Source: Synanceia verrucosa (lineage: Eukaryota > Chordata > Actinopteri > Perciformes > Synanceiidae). Taken from it: a stretch of 64,000 bases of DNA. The position numbers were made by a program, and so were the translations under genes. Location of the stretch: contig CM056569.1 of the NCBI GenBank assembly GCA_029721515.1, positions 14,802,007-14,866,006 on the forward strand, in the 5' to 3' direction. Positions within the stretch are counted from its first letter, which is position 1. Each line of letters begins with the position of its first letter. The notes under the pieces were generated by a model. It saw nothing but the letters and a program-made list of their open reading frames with translations. It did not search any database and was not told where the DNA came from. Shown here piece by piece: positions 21,621 to 34,471 of the stretch.

Positions 21621-24600
21621 AGGGCTTTGAGTTAAAAAGTGTTCATCCTAGTAAAGCAAGAGACTTTATGGTTGATTTTGATCAGTGGATATGTGATAAA
21701 AGACAAATGAAACATCACTTACTATATAAAATGCTGGAATTTAACTGAGGGAAGCTTTATCCCTTTATTAACACCTTACTGACTACATGCCAGGTTTGAT
21801 AACCTTGTTGATGAATACACCAGAGGGCTTCTTTTTCTCAGGAAAAAAAGCTGGCACAATAGTACAATTAATGAATCTGCAAAGTAGAGCAGGAGAGCAG
21901 GCTTTCACTCAACAAGGAGCAGCGTCTCTGAGCGAGGCTGACGACAGAGCGACAGGCTCACCTGATGTGTCGAGGAACAGGAGAGGACATTGTTATCTAC
22001 GCTGATTCGTCCATGCAGCTAAAAAATGCCGACAGGCAACAGCCCTGTCTGGAGAGGCACGGCAGCCTTATCTGAACTTCAACAGACAACTGGCGTTTTT
22101 CTTAATTCATTTTCAGCAGATTGCCAGATCAAGACTGGCATTTCCATCGGGCCTCGCTGGCTGCCTGTGAGAGTGGCTCTGCGTGTCAATGTTCATTTTA
22201 TGGTAATCCAGGTGAATGTGAACGGGCAGTTTGGGTGTTGTAATATCGGTTATTTTTGAAATACCATTTGACTCCTCATTAATAATTTTGCAGAGTGAGC
22301 TGGCATTTGTTCTGCAGAGAACATCTGTCTGGGACTTAACCCCGGGGAAGCCATTGTTCAGTGTGTGTGGCTCTTTCTAAAATACCTCAGTCCCTCTGCA
22401 CTGCTTCCACTTTTCTAATTTCCCCCTACATTTCCCTGTCCTTCTTCCTCCATTCCTTCTCTAATTACCTTTTTCTTTACCATAATTTCCCTATTTAGCA
22501 TATGAATTGGAGCTGGAACGTCTCTGTATAGTTATCATGTTTGTGCCTGTGTGGATGAAAGTGGAAGGCTCTTGTAATGAAATACACTGAGAAATGCATT
22601 ATATTCACTTACCACTGTGACTGCAACATGAGTTCAAAACTGGTAAGTATGTCTTTTGTTTATACAATGTAATGTATATGACCTTGAATCCTAATTAGAT
22701 AACACACAGGGACGCCTACTGAAAGCAGATGTAATTGCTGTGCAGCTTCTCTCTTCCCACTGTCTGCTTTGTTCTCAGGTGTTTTTCTGCTTAATTTCTT
22801 TTACACGTTTGATACATATCATTACAAAACCAGTGTTTACTCCACATGTGTAGGGGGATGAGGTGAAGCGCAGGGTTTGTTTCATCATTGCTTGCTCTTA
22901 AAGGAAATCAAATGCTTATTAAGACTGGAATGGGTTCATAAAAGTTGGTTGAAGATTACTGAAAGTTACAGTTGCATATTGTTTTTTCTGCATTGTATTT
23001 CATATTATAATCTTAGCATTTGCAAAATATGAAGGCCATCTGTGTTGCAGACTTTATAGATTTAGGGACTTTTGGAGCTGCCTCCATTGGAAAAGACTTG
23101 GCGACACTGGAGTGGGATTTTTTTGTGGAATAATTTTAAAAATCAAGTGTATTGTTGCTACTTTCTCAAAATACCAGCCCTACCTTTAAGTTGCAAGACT
23201 GATCAGGGATCAAAAAACATTTTTAAAACAGCTCTGTGGCATCATCATCCTGTTTTTTTATGATTCTTGTGCAGATGTCAGCTCCAAAGCAGAGCATTTT
23301 AGGGAAGAAATAGAGAATATAATAACAGTAATAATAGTATTCTCTATAGCACTGTAGCTGGGGGCTGCTAGCTGTGATTAATTACATCTTATTATCTTAA
23401 ACATAGAGGGAAAAAATAGACACAGAGAAATATGATATTGCTTTCATGATTTGGAGAGAATTTGGTCCGAGTGTTTGATGGTTGGAGCTGTTAGACGCTG
23501 CATGTTGCTTTGAAAATTCTAAATCCTCACTGCTTTTGTGATTTTTTTGATAAATTCTCCCACCTTCACAGCAAAGTTTTCATAATGTGACTAATTAACA
23601 AAGTCCTTTTAGTCAGGTTTTTATATGATGTTGTTTACTCGCTGTATTTAAAGCCATGGGGGACCTCTGGAATTAAAAGGTCCTTTGAGTTTATCATTAA
23701 TTAGAAGAAACACTACAGTCAATTAGTAAAATATATAAATGTGATCCATTTGAGGCTGGCTGTGTGGCTGTGGTCAGAGGAAAAACAGAGGAAAATAATA
23801 GTTGCACATGCCTACAGTAATCTGTGGGGTTTAAATGTGATAAAAGTGTAGCTAGATGAGAGGATCAGGGCAGAGAGGCAGAGAGAGAGAGAGAGGGGTT
23901 GTAAAGCTGATACATCACACCGTCTACTCTCTCAGATTACTCCCTTCTCACATAGCATTTCTCACTCATTTCCTAATGAGCTTAATGGACCGAAAGCAGA
24001 GTCTCACCTCTTTAAACCTGATGAGGTCGGACGTAAAATTGATCTGCCTGGAGGGCTGATATGTGCTGCTGCGAAATTAGATAGATGCTATGTATGGTTT
24101 TTTTTTTGCTTAGCTATTTTACTGCTTAAAGGCATGGGATAAATGTGCCCTTGTCATGGTAAAAGGAGTTTTCTGGATTATAAAATAAGACTCCAAAATG
24201 ACATCCAGCATCACTGCTTTACATGGTGCCATATGGTGAGCCTCAATTCCTCTGATTAAATTGCTCAGTGTCTCTATTATCTTATAGTTTCAGTTTGAGT
24301 TTCATTTTCTGTTTGATAAAATCATTTTGTTTCTCCAAAAGGAGAAACATCTGAAAGAGCAAGAAGAAAGCTTTCCCTTTTTCCCCATGAACTAGGGGCT
24401 TTCCTGTGTGGTAGCCACATCATAATGACATGTTTGACCTATCAATTAAGTGACAGCTGGTGTAAAAACAAGAGTATTGTCACTGAAAGAAATAGCTTCT
24501 GTCAATCAATAAAACAAACAGTGAGTGACAGCACCGTGATTGTTAACAAACAGCATGCCTCTTTAGAAAAATCCAAATACTTGAGATCAGCCTCCACCTC

Positions 24601-25159
24601 TTATAACGAGCTATCTTTGATATCGTAGGCACAAACGCACCATCTCACTGCAGACTCGTGGCAATTAGGGGAAAAAAGAGTGTGTGAGATGCGAGCTGTG
24701 AAGCAGAGTCAGCAGGAATACAGGGGGTCCAGCATGATCACAGCGTCTTGCTGGGTCTCTGAGGGTCTCACTCAAGGGAAGATATCAGATCACAGAGCCA
24801 GGGTACCACCGCCCTGCGTGATGGAGTAAACTGTCGACTCTACTCACAGTTCCAAATATATAGACGTCAGCCCCTGCCGCTTTCTTTTCTTATGTCTTTT
24901 TAATGCAACATTAATCACCTTGGCGATTCGTAGCGACCACACTGAGTCATACTGATGGAAAAAGAGGAAAAAATATCTGTCTCATTACACACATGGAGAA
25001 TATAATGGGACTGGGAAAGAAAGGGAGATAGGGAGGTAAGTGCGCTGTTGTGAGACAATTCAGCCGTCACATTTTCCCACACCTCAGATGGCAGCCATCT
25101 AGTTGACATCTGCAGCCCTGGGACCCTGGGAAGGCCTGCGCCAAGGACTGAAATACACA
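21621..25159. other. Noncoding stretch, no gene seen
   Basis: Single-copy-looking DNA. The part at about 21890-22330 is more balanced in composition and holds CpGs and AT cores, compatible with a conserved noncoding block. A short (GA)n lies near 23878-23896 and a T-run near 24098-24107. ORFs are short and featureless. Confidence 0.45.
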
Positions 25160-25420
25160 TGCTTGTTTGTTTGTTTTGATATAGCTCTTGTCTCTCCAAA
25201 TCCGCCCCTTTTCCAGCATATCGGAGGAGCGCTGATTAAAGCTTTCGCCACCACGAGGGGCGATCCATCAGGGTTGTACACGAGCTATCAAAAACCTCAA
25301 AGCCGCCGCTCGCTCGGCTGCTTTGTCTTGCAATGAGAAGTCAGGCGCCACATCAAACGGCTGACAAAACCGAGGTAAAAAGGGAATATTTTATTCATAG
25401 CTGTCAACGCAAGGGAGGGT
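25160..25420. promoter_or_regulatory. Compact CpG cluster, candidate regulatory element
   Basis: This 260-bp block holds about 15 CpGs ('ggagcgctg', 'ttcgccaccacgaggggcg', 'gccgccgctcgctcgg', 'ggcgcc'), against very few in the neighbouring kilobases. Facing ORFs of 60-77 codons occur on both strands, as expected when stop codons are rare in GC-rich DNA. No splice-bounded exon or TATA/initiator arrangement is evident. A conserved enhancer or small CpG island are both possible. Confidence 0.3.
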
Positions 25421-28400
25421 GAGATATTAGGGACAGGAGGAACCTGCTGCAATTTAGATAGTGAACCCTGAACTTGACGTCTTCTCCATTCAGGGCCCAT
25501 GTGGGTGTTTAATGAGGGGATGTGATCAGAGGAGCAGGTGATATGTGAAGTGTGTCAGGATATGAACAATAGGCAAAGGTCTCGCTCTATCACATGACAT
25601 GGACCCTCCAGATCTATTTATTGTCATGTTGTTGCTGGGGTACAGTTCTCACACCTTCTCTTAGCAGAAGCCCAAGTTGCTTTTTCTGCTGTGATGCTAA
25701 TTAACATCTAAACCACGACCACTGTCTGTGATTATGTTAGCTTTTACAGCAATATCAAGCTGTTACGGTATGAGAGAACCGCTCACTCTTAATTAAAATG
25801 TATGGCTACATACAGTGTTTATAGTGACTCAACAACAAAAAAATCATCATTTTATTGTGCCTACTGGTTTTATGTAAGCTCAATTGAGAGTGTTTAACAG
25901 CCAGATAATCTCTACCAATCCTCACCACATGGCTGTCCCCTCTGGACCAAACCTTCAGTAATGAAACTTTTCAAACTAATTCTTCCTTCTGCTCTGATCC
26001 CTCCCTCCTCTATGTCTTAACTGTTCCCCCTCTTAGATGATGCTGCTGAGAAAGAGGAAAACATTTTAAGCAGCAGGCGGTCCGTGAAGATAAAAAGCAC
26101 TTTTATCGGCCCTTAACTGAAGAGCGGACACGGTTTCAATCGAGCTGTATTCAAAACTGAGCCATCCTCTGCTTGACTCTGATATTGAATTCCAGGATCT
26201 GAAAGGCAGGCTGAAACATGGGAGACGACCTTGACTCTGTTCCTGTTCAGTAAGTGTGTGTTTGTGCGTGTTCATGTGTGTCCATTTTTAGCTCTGTCTG
26301 AGGTGTCAAACGCCGACTGTGGCAGATTTGTTCATCTCACTTTTTCAGGAGCTGTGATTGACAGTCAATGAGTGTGTGTGTGAGAGAGAAAGAGACAGGA
26401 AGTTGTTGGGGACACAGAGGTGTGTGTGTGTGTGTGTGTGTGCGTGCGTGTGTGTGTGTGTCAGGGGGATTTATGACTCAGGGACGAATGCGAACATGCC
26501 GCACTGACAGTCTCCATCACTGAGGCCTGATGTGAAGGGACAGGCCATGTCAGAACACAGGAGCAGCAGTTTCATCATCCAAAGGCCAGATGGGAGAGAA
26601 AAAGCTCACAAAGACGCACACTAATGCTTAGCTGACAGCGTTTGCCTCGACGCACTGATGGGAAAATGAATGCATGGGAAGACGCAGGAAATCCTGTGCT
26701 TTATTACAACCACAAAGAGAAAAACAAATGAGATATATATCAAGCAAAGAGTCAATCCAAAGCAGCATAGAGACAGGAGAGTCACCAGTAGAGCAGCGTC
26801 ATCACAACAAGGAGAGGAAATCACACACAATGTGTTTCACAGAGCATCTGGTTTCATGTCCTGGGCGTATAAGTATCCCCAATGAATGAGGCTGCCACTG
26901 TTATGAAGAAGAAGATGAAAACACAGAGGTAAGACAAAAAGTGTGGTCATAATTTAGGTGAGCCACCCTTTAAACCATGCTTATTCAGCTTTAGATTCAT
27001 AACAACTGAGTGAAATGTTTTTTTAATCATTCTTGGTATCAAGTAGCTGAGCTTTCTGGACTGCTGTCTATGACACATGGAACAAGATTACAATTCTCAG
27101 AGTTAAAGAGACGACAGAAGTTTAGCTGATGCAACACTTGTCACAATTACTAACGAGTTATTACTTTCTGAATCAATAAATAAAACTTCATTTAAAATAT
27201 ATTCAGACTACATACTTTGTCATACAATTTAGGAAGCAATTCTCACCATGTGGTTATTAATAACTGTTTGTTTTTTTTCTTTCTTCTTGTCAGCAATGCC
27301 AGCTTCAAAACTCTGACTTATTAATCACGCTGCCAAAAACAATGCACATAGCAAACCAGCCTGTCTAGTTTCCCATCTTTGGCAAATAGCCCCCATTGAG
27401 ATTTCAAACATATGTGGTTTTTGCTTCATGAGAAGTAAAAGATGTAATTGATTGCTACGACTGTGCCAACTGTACAGTTTATTAAATGGCTGAAGTTGAC
27501 GTGCCAAGAAAAATAATCAGACTTTCTCAAACGGGTTTTTATGTTCTTCAAAAACAACTGCGATCATGGACAGGTATTTTTTACTGCAAGGTGGAGGCAG
27601 CTTGAGGAAGAACGTGAGGATAAGTACTGCCTCTCAAGCAGGAAACCCAGTGGTCAGAAATATACAGTATGAAGGCTTTTGAGACAATCCAGCCACCCAC
27701 TGCTCCTCATGCAATTAGCACATTTACTGTGAGCAGGAGCTAGCATTGGTCTGCTCTCAGTACAGCTCATTATCATGGGAAGATTCCTGCAGATTAAATG
27801 TGCACATGACAAGCGTATGCATGCACACAGGCAGACCATATGCCCACACCCATAATGGCTACTCGGATGAGTGTAAGATGGTTATGCTAATAAATAAAAC
27901 CCATCTTTTTACTAATATATGCTATCTGTGCTCAACTTTTAATACGTTACAAATTTCATCACGTGTACAGTCACTGTCCTCTCCTCTTAACCACAGATTA
28001 TTCAAGATGAAGGCTATTTAAGCCAGTTTAACAGGTATTTCTCTTAACAGTCAGTGAAACTACAAATTGAATTAATGGGGCTCATTGCCAAAGAACTTTT
28101 GGAGGATTAAAATAAAACACATCAACTCCTGTATTGGGTCTCCTCTGATTGAACGCTGAGCCACAGGCTTTTCAATGAAAACGCCATGAGTGGCCTTCTG
28201 GGTGAAAACACTATGTTTTTTTTTTATATCTTGGGCTTAGTCCAACCCTCTCCAGTGTGCACTTTGCTCCTAGTATAGAGTCTACTTCCTGTCTGTTTGC
28301 ATCAGTGAGATGAGGACATCCCTCCCTTCTGCCACCATCATTCTTCATTTCCATCAGCTCCTTCCCTAAACTGTAAACACTCCCTCACTGCATGTCTGCG

Positions 28401-29331
28401 GCTGTGACCTCCAACCCCAGTGGCTTATGGGAGCTGCAGTCCTACTGATGTGTCCGAGCCCCGGTCACCTCCCGTGTGCTTTCTGGCTCAGTGGAGGCAG
28501 TCTGGGAGTGTTTCCTCGGGTGACCGAGTCCGACCAGACCCAGGTCATTCGCCTGGGGATAAATCGCTTGCCAACACTCTACTGAGGAAGCTCAGCTGAC
28601 TGTTGGCCATTTATTCAGCGCATTTGTCAGCTGTTTGCTCTGGACAGTGTGTCAGCTGCAATGCAGAGCAAAGACAAAGTAGGGTTGTCATGAAGGTATG
28701 TCACAGCTGGGGTCAAATCTAAGGTTTCAGTAAATAAATTGCTATTATATGCTTAGATGTAATCCCCCTTGTTTCCTTAAGATAGCAAGGAGCAAGTAGC
28801 CTTGACAGTATTGGACGACTTCCTCCCTGGTCAGAAAAGAGGACTTGAGTCTACTTGAACTCCACCAGCTTCTTTGGCTTGGTTCCCTGTATTAGGCATC
28901 CTTCGGCTGTCACTTACTGGCTCTTAGCTCATACATTATATTAGTAGTACATTATATTATAATTATTATTACTATTATTATTATGTGAATGCCATCAGTG
29001 GTTGGTTTTCCAGATGAAAAGTCACCTGACCACCACCTTTGCTCCCATTGTAATTACCGGAGCCATCATCTTCTTGTATTTATATCAGTGATAAACCATT
29101 TGAATGGTGATAAAGGCTTTCTGGAGCTACTAGCAGAAGTAAAAAGGCCTCTTCTAAACCACAAGCATGATGCTGAAAACTGTTGAGAACACCCATTCAA
29201 CTGGCTGACAACATCCGAAGCAGGTGACTTAGAATAAGTACATTCAAGCCATGTGGATACAAAAACAAAAAATACAGGAATCAAGCAAATATGCTGAACT
29301 GCTTCTTTAGAGACAATAAGAAAAAGTGTTT
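25421..29331. other. Noncoding stretch, no gene seen
   Basis: Contains a (GT)n microsatellite (listed separately), a T-run at about 28217-28226 and an ATT-rich patch near 28940-28985. The part at about 26040-26240 looks single-copy. Many short ORFs, none with domains. Nothing else recognised. Confidence 0.5.
26420..26461 (+). repeat. (GT)n microsatellite with GC interruptions
   Basis: Alternating GT over about 40 bp, interrupted by 'gcgtgc' near 26441-26448. It is likely length-variable and can adopt left-handed DNA. Confidence 0.95.
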
Positions 29332-29790
29332 CTAAACGGTCCATGGTAAAGTCTGAAGAGGTATGTTTTCAGTCTGTGACAGAATATGTGCAGCATTTCT
29401 GTTCCATGGTTGTGGAGCTAAGATAGAGCAGAGCCTATGATGTATTGAAGAAGGAGTAGCAAGCTGACCATCAGTAGCAGAGCATAATAGATGTGCTGGA
29501 GTCAATAGTTGGATCAATAGGCAGGTAGCAGTCTAATTCAAGAAGCCAATGGATGCCAGAGCAGGGTTGATATCACCCTCACCTTCCTGGGTGAAGAAAG
29601 GACATATCCTCTTGATTTTGTGGAGAATGCATCAACAGCAAGTGTGTTGTCCAGGTGCGTCACACCCAGGTGCCTCGCTCTCCGAGACATCTTCCCTGGA
29701 AGGAAGAGCAGCTCAGTCTTGTCCAGGCTGAGCTTCAGGTGCACACATCAGCCAGATGCAGATATTTGTTTTCATGAGCATGGAGGATGT
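29332..29790 (-). repeat. LINE-like dispersed repeat relic, minus strand
   Basis: On the minus strand the segment around 29685-29735 reads LKLSLDKTELLFLPGK, a string I recognise from reverse-transcriptase-like coding remnants of a fish dispersed repeat, followed by degenerate 'LGVTHLDNT'. On the plus strand, 'cagcatttctgttccatggttgtggagctaag' and 'cttgtccaggctgagcttcaggtg' fit the same family. Stops and frame changes show it is decayed. The exact class (LINE tail or a composite) is uncertain. Confidence 0.5.
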
Positions 29791-32203
29791 GATAAGTTTG
29801 AACTCTGTCATCTTTCTATTCACTGCTGTCACTGAATCGAACTGAAATACCATCTGCTTCTTTTGTTTTCTAAGATGATGTAAAATGTGTGACGTCAACC
29901 TGTAGATTATCAGTTAAACCTAAACCTCATAAAGGGCTGATGATTTAGCAGGTTCTGGAAACATTTTTAAATGTATATCCTCAATGATATATTTTCAATA
30001 TCTCAGGTGTCCTGCATCCAAGCGTACTTCGGCACACTCTTCTTAAGTTTCATCCCCTGTCAGTTCTCACCTTATCTCCACCGCTGCACCAGCGCAATTA
30101 CGCCTCAGTCGCTGGCTGAGGTTAGAGTGAGTTCAGTGCTCTCCAGCTCAGCCCCTCAGTCCCTAAAGGACATTGATTCCTCTGACCTATGCGTGACTGC
30201 TCTTCCTCCGACCAAGGTTCACCGAGCTTCTTGGAGCATGCTTCAGTGCGCAGCTAATTTCCCAAGGCTCAGTACACCAGGCTATTAGCGCTGAGGCTAA
30301 ACACGAGCTGCCACGAGGCACTGCCTTGGTGAGATGTATAACCAGACTAGTGGGGGCTCACAAAAGCTGCGACACACTGAAGGCTACCACTGGCTACTCA
30401 TGCATGTACTGTAGTCATCTCCTGTCGATGTGTTTACTGCTTTTCACCAGGTGGATTCTGTTCATGAGCCAGATGGACCCGCACGCATGTGGTTGTTGCT
30501 TTACAAAACACAGCCCCACAGGTATCAATATTGTTAATACTTCTTGCAATTATTCTGTTTTGTCAATTCTAAATGAACAAACACAACCAACATGAAGCAC
30601 ATGAAGTTGCCAAAAATCAGAAATAATAAGTGACACCTAGTTAACACAAGTTATGGCAATGAGATCACAATTAGGCCAATTAATTAGCATGCTTTAAAGA
30701 ACTTGTCTTTACAACACCCTTGGTAGCAGTATTAATAATTCTCTGGGTATTAAAGCGCTATGAGGTGATGTCAGATGGTAGCAAAAAAAATGTCAGTTCA
30801 TTCATTCATTTTGTGTGTGATGCTCAAGTTTGTTCAGATCATTTAACTCTTGAAGAAGAGAAGTATGAAGAAGTTTCTATTATGAGTTCTTCATAGATTT
30901 TGTTTCCCTAAAAGTTAGACATCAGGATCCTCGTGCGACACAGGTATCACCTGCCACCATCCAGTGAGTTTGATACGCATTATAGATTATAGAAACAACT
31001 TGTTCTCATTTTTGAGAATATGTATATGTGCGAAATATACTGGAGAAGTGTTCATGGAGTGAAATAATAGAAAATTTTTCCTCTTCTCTTCACCCTCAGT
31101 TCATAAACCAGCAAATTTTTTTATAATCTATTTTAATCATTTGATTTGAAATGAATCTTCTGTGGTGCTCAGTGAGTCTATGAAGCTCTGCAGCTGCTGC
31201 CCATCCCTCAGAGGTGTGACACAGTGGGGATGAACACTGCCTCCAAACAAATAACCTATATCCAATCACCATGGAAACATTGACCCTGACCAAACCCTCC
31301 CACCCGAAGGCTGAGGACACAAGTGCATGATAAGCAGCTTTTCAACCTCCACTCTGGCTTGGACTTTGTGCCCCCCAGCCCATCCAGCTATGACGCCAGT
31401 TGCCAGAGGCCAGTGTGAATCTCATATACAACAGCCGCTATCAGTCAGTCCGTAGGGGCGGCTGGCACTCAGCGCTAGCGTGATAGTCGCAACTGTGAGC
31501 TCATTTTGCCACCGCTGTCTGCTACATAGTGCAACAGAATAATCACACCAATAACACTCTCTGGCTCCATTTCAGCACAGGAGCTCTGAGGAAGGAAATT
31601 AAAGGAACAACGAGGAACGAGACTCTGCTCTGGATCTCACATCAATTTTTTTTTCCGCTCTCCGCGCCGCCAAGGGAGGATGTCGAAGGCAATAAGGCTC
31701 ACAGCCTGCGGAGGGAATTGTTTTGCCAAAAATATTTGTTGTTTTCAATAATGTGGCTGTTTGCACTGCACAGAGAGGAAGAGAAGGGAGATAGTGGTTC
31801 ATATACAGTCTCTTGTAGTGCCCTCAATTCGACATAGATGTATTATTCTTTTACCAAGGGGTTATAATGAGAAAATAGTATGATTAGTATGATTAATCAA
31901 CCCAGTCTCCAGAATAAATTGTTGGCCTTTCTGCAAGCCACAGAGACATTTAATCTTTACATTTCTGAGCCAAAATATGTTTAATATTTCTACATGCATG
32001 TATATCAACACTGAAAGTGTTTCAACCAGCACTTCAAAACTGCATTCTCAATTATGTTGTGGTTTACGCAACAAAATGATTGATTAGGTTTAGCAAAAGG
32101 TCATGTTTTAGGTGAAAATAAGGATGTTACATGTGGTTTCACACAGGACACAAGCAGTTTTATTGTAGGGGAAGAGAGAAAGACCAGGCTGGATTAGTAT
32201 GTC
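29791..32203. other. Noncoding stretch, no gene seen
   Basis: Single-copy-looking DNA with short ORFs (up to 105 codons at 29971-30288 and 102 codons at 31529-31837), all without domain or splice support. The latter spans 'gctctccgcgccgcc' near 31657-31672, a small GC patch. Confidence 0.5.
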
Positions 32204-32204
32204 T

Positions 32205-32205
<1 letters not shown>

Positions 32206-32253
<48 letters not shown>
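32206..32253 (+). repeat. (TG)n microsatellite
   Basis: Uninterrupted TG over about 48 bp. The valine-cysteine repeat ORF over it is a simple-repeat artefact. Confidence 0.97.
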
Positions 32254-32255
<2 letters not shown>

Positions 32256-32312
32256 AGGTATTTATGTGGGGATGAGAGGTTGGGTTTTATTTCCCATTGT
32301 TATTTTTAGCTT

Positions 32313-32386
32313 CTGTGAGGCACTTTGAACTTACTTATACTAAATGTATAAAAAATGCCATATAAATAAAGTTGATTTGATTTGAT
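32313..32386 (+). repeat. 3' tail of a LINE or SINE
   Basis: The sequence 'ggcactttgaacttac', then 'aaatgccatataaataaagttgatttgatttgat' is the typical 3' end of L2/CR1-type elements and the SINEs that share their tails, closing with a short (TTGAT)n repeat. It ends only a few bases before the gag relic begins. Confidence 0.6.
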
Positions 32387-32389
32387 ATC

Positions 32390-33560
32390 ATGAACCCAGC
32401 TGACTCTAGTCAGATCAAGGAGCTGTTAGCTCACACAGCAACAGGCTTTCACAGCACGAAGACCAAGCAGCTGTGCTTAGAAGAGATGTTGCCAGTCTGT
32501 GTTCCAGGCAGGATGATTATAGGGTTTCAATAGTAACTCAGGAACGTGTTGGCATAACAGATGCAAGACCTACTGACTCACATGCAAGTTGTTTCTTCTG
32601 TTACAAGTCTAGTCCTGCCATCAGGTGGCCTGAGTGGTGCTGCTGCAGCTTCACCAGGCAATCTGAGCTCTGCCTTTCCTATTACATTGAGACCTCCACT
32701 TCAGGATGACTCCCGCCGCCTTTCCTGCACCCCAGTCCTGGGGGCTTTCATCACCTCCCAATTCACGGGTTGAGTGACGGCGTAGGCCACATCCAAGTGG
32801 GCTTGGGACTGCCCATGTGCACCTCGTCAGAGCTGATCATTCAAGAAAAGTGTTTGAGCACACCAGGCGAGGTCGATAGACTGGTGCAGGGGAACCAGTT
32901 CAGTTTTACATGCTGGTAAAGGACACTGGATGGGGTGAGCCCACCCTGGTGGAGGCAGGATAGACCACCTAGCCCCCAGAGAATTACCATAGGACCTAGA
33001 TTTGGTCATGGCCAAGGCCATCAGGATGAACAATTGGTTGAGAGACCACAAGAATCAGAGGAGGACCTGTGGACCAGATCTCAGCCAAGGAACTGCAGCA
33101 ACGGTTGCAAAAGTGGCTCTGTCTCTACTGTGGGGAGCCAGGTCATTGCCTCAAGGCCTGCTCAGTAAAAGACCAGACTTGCCAGTAGAGAGGAAGGAAC
33201 TGGTGTGCCAATTTGTGGCACCAGAATGCCCTCCACAACAGAGGTTCATGGCTAATGACTCTGGCATGGATGAAATCCTCATGGCTTGAGATGTGGTCAA
33301 GGAGTTAAGGTTAAGGACCAAGATTTTGTCACGGTCTCTGGAGGCAAGTGCTCTGAACGGTAACAAGCTGTTTGGGGTGACGCATAATACTGAACCTGTC
33401 ATGATTAGGACAGTGAACCATCGAGAAATTTTCGAGAAAGATTTCACGTTTTTGACTCCGCCCATCATGCCATCGTGATGAGATACCCCTGGTTATGTCA
33501 GCACAACCTGCTCATTAACCTGAACTCCAGTGCTGTAAAGGAGTGAGGAGCCATGTGTGA
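32390..33560 (+). pseudogene. Ty3/gypsy retrotransposon gag-protease relic
   Basis: This is a decayed piece of an LTR retrotransposon whose Gag would form the particle and bind RNA. The possible start at 32390 opens with 'NPADSSQIKELL', a gag-like beginning. Around 32985-33065 lies a gag-like helix (AIRMNNWLRDHKNQRR). At 33120-33161 a CCHC zinc knuckle is readable as CLYCGEPGHCLKAC (C-X2-C-X4-H-X4-C). Downstream, 'EPVMIRTVNHREI' and then 'YPWLCQHN' near 33484-33507 resemble the Gag-Pol junction and protease region. These pieces lie in different frames with stops between, so several indels have occurred. No reverse transcriptase, integrase or LTR was found nearby. Gypsy assignment rests on the zinc knuckle and the order of motifs. 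Confidence 0.7.
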
Positions 33561-33639
33561 GACTGTGACAGTGGGTGGGGTCACGGAGGAGACTGAAACT
33601 GTGTCTCCCCTCCCAAGTGGTTGTGGTTTCAAGTCATAG

Positions 33640-34200
33640 ATAGCAGCCAGTTTCCTGCAGCTCAACCAGGACAAAACAGATTTTAACAAACAAACAAACA
33701 GTTTTAGTTGTTGGTCATGAAGGTCTGAGAGAGAGACACTTTGACCAAAATTACAAGACTTTAAAAAAATGATTTGTGACTCCGCTCAGTTTTATTCCAC
33801 ACATCAAAAACATGACAAAAGCAGGTTTTTAACCACCTCAAGAATAGTCTGCCTGTTTCTCTCTCAGGCCAGCACGGAGGTACTAATGCATGATTTTATC
33901 TTCTGTCCTTTAGATTATTGTAACGTCCTGCTCTCTGGCCTCCATACTCTCCAAACTCTACAAAATTCAGCTCTAAGGGTGCTAACGAGCACCAGAGGGC
34001 GAGCACATTACACCAGTTTTAAAATCACTGCATTGGCTTCTGCATCAGAATTGATTTTAAGGTTCTTTTACTAGCTTTTAGATGTCTTAATGGTCTTGGG
34101 CTCTCTCATCTATCTGACATAATTTCATCATATCAACCCTCACCGGCCCTGAGATCCTTTAGCATAAGCCTGCTAACCATACCAATTTTTTAATCAGTTT
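33640..34200 (+). mobile_element. L2/CR1-like LINE fragment (RT C-terminal region)
   Basis: A 5'-truncated non-LTR retrotransposon piece. Near 33652 it reads 'FLQLNQDKTDF', and at 33910-33924 'LDYCN' is followed by 'VLLSGL', then 'LQNSALRVLTSTRGRAH'. This order matches the end of the reverse transcriptase region in L2/CR1-type fish LINEs, where LDYCN, LLSGL and a QNSA-R-L block recur. Downstream, 'ggtcttgggctctctcatctatctgac' encodes the LGLSYLSD-like stretch in a shifted frame. Stops and frameshifts break it. It directly follows the gag relic. The clade is from memory and a related clade is possible. Confidence 0.7.
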
Positions 34201-34432
34201 TAATAATTTTAATCAGGCTTTTTATTGATTTTATTTTTCCTTTTTATCAGTTTTTTAAATGATGTATTATTTATTTATTATTCATTTCTATGCTCCTTTC
34301 ATTATCATATTTAATCCTTTCTTGTTTAAGTCCCTCAGGTTTTTATTCAAATCCAGTTTTTCCCAAAGGTGGCTCTTTCCTCACCTAAGGTTTCTGTGCC
34401 ATGCCATGCCTAAATGTATGTAGGTGTGTGTG

Positions 34433-34471
<39 letters not shown>

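Noticed and set aside
32131..32328. ORF with a long Val-Cys repeat
   Set aside because: It is a translation of the (TG)n microsatellite.
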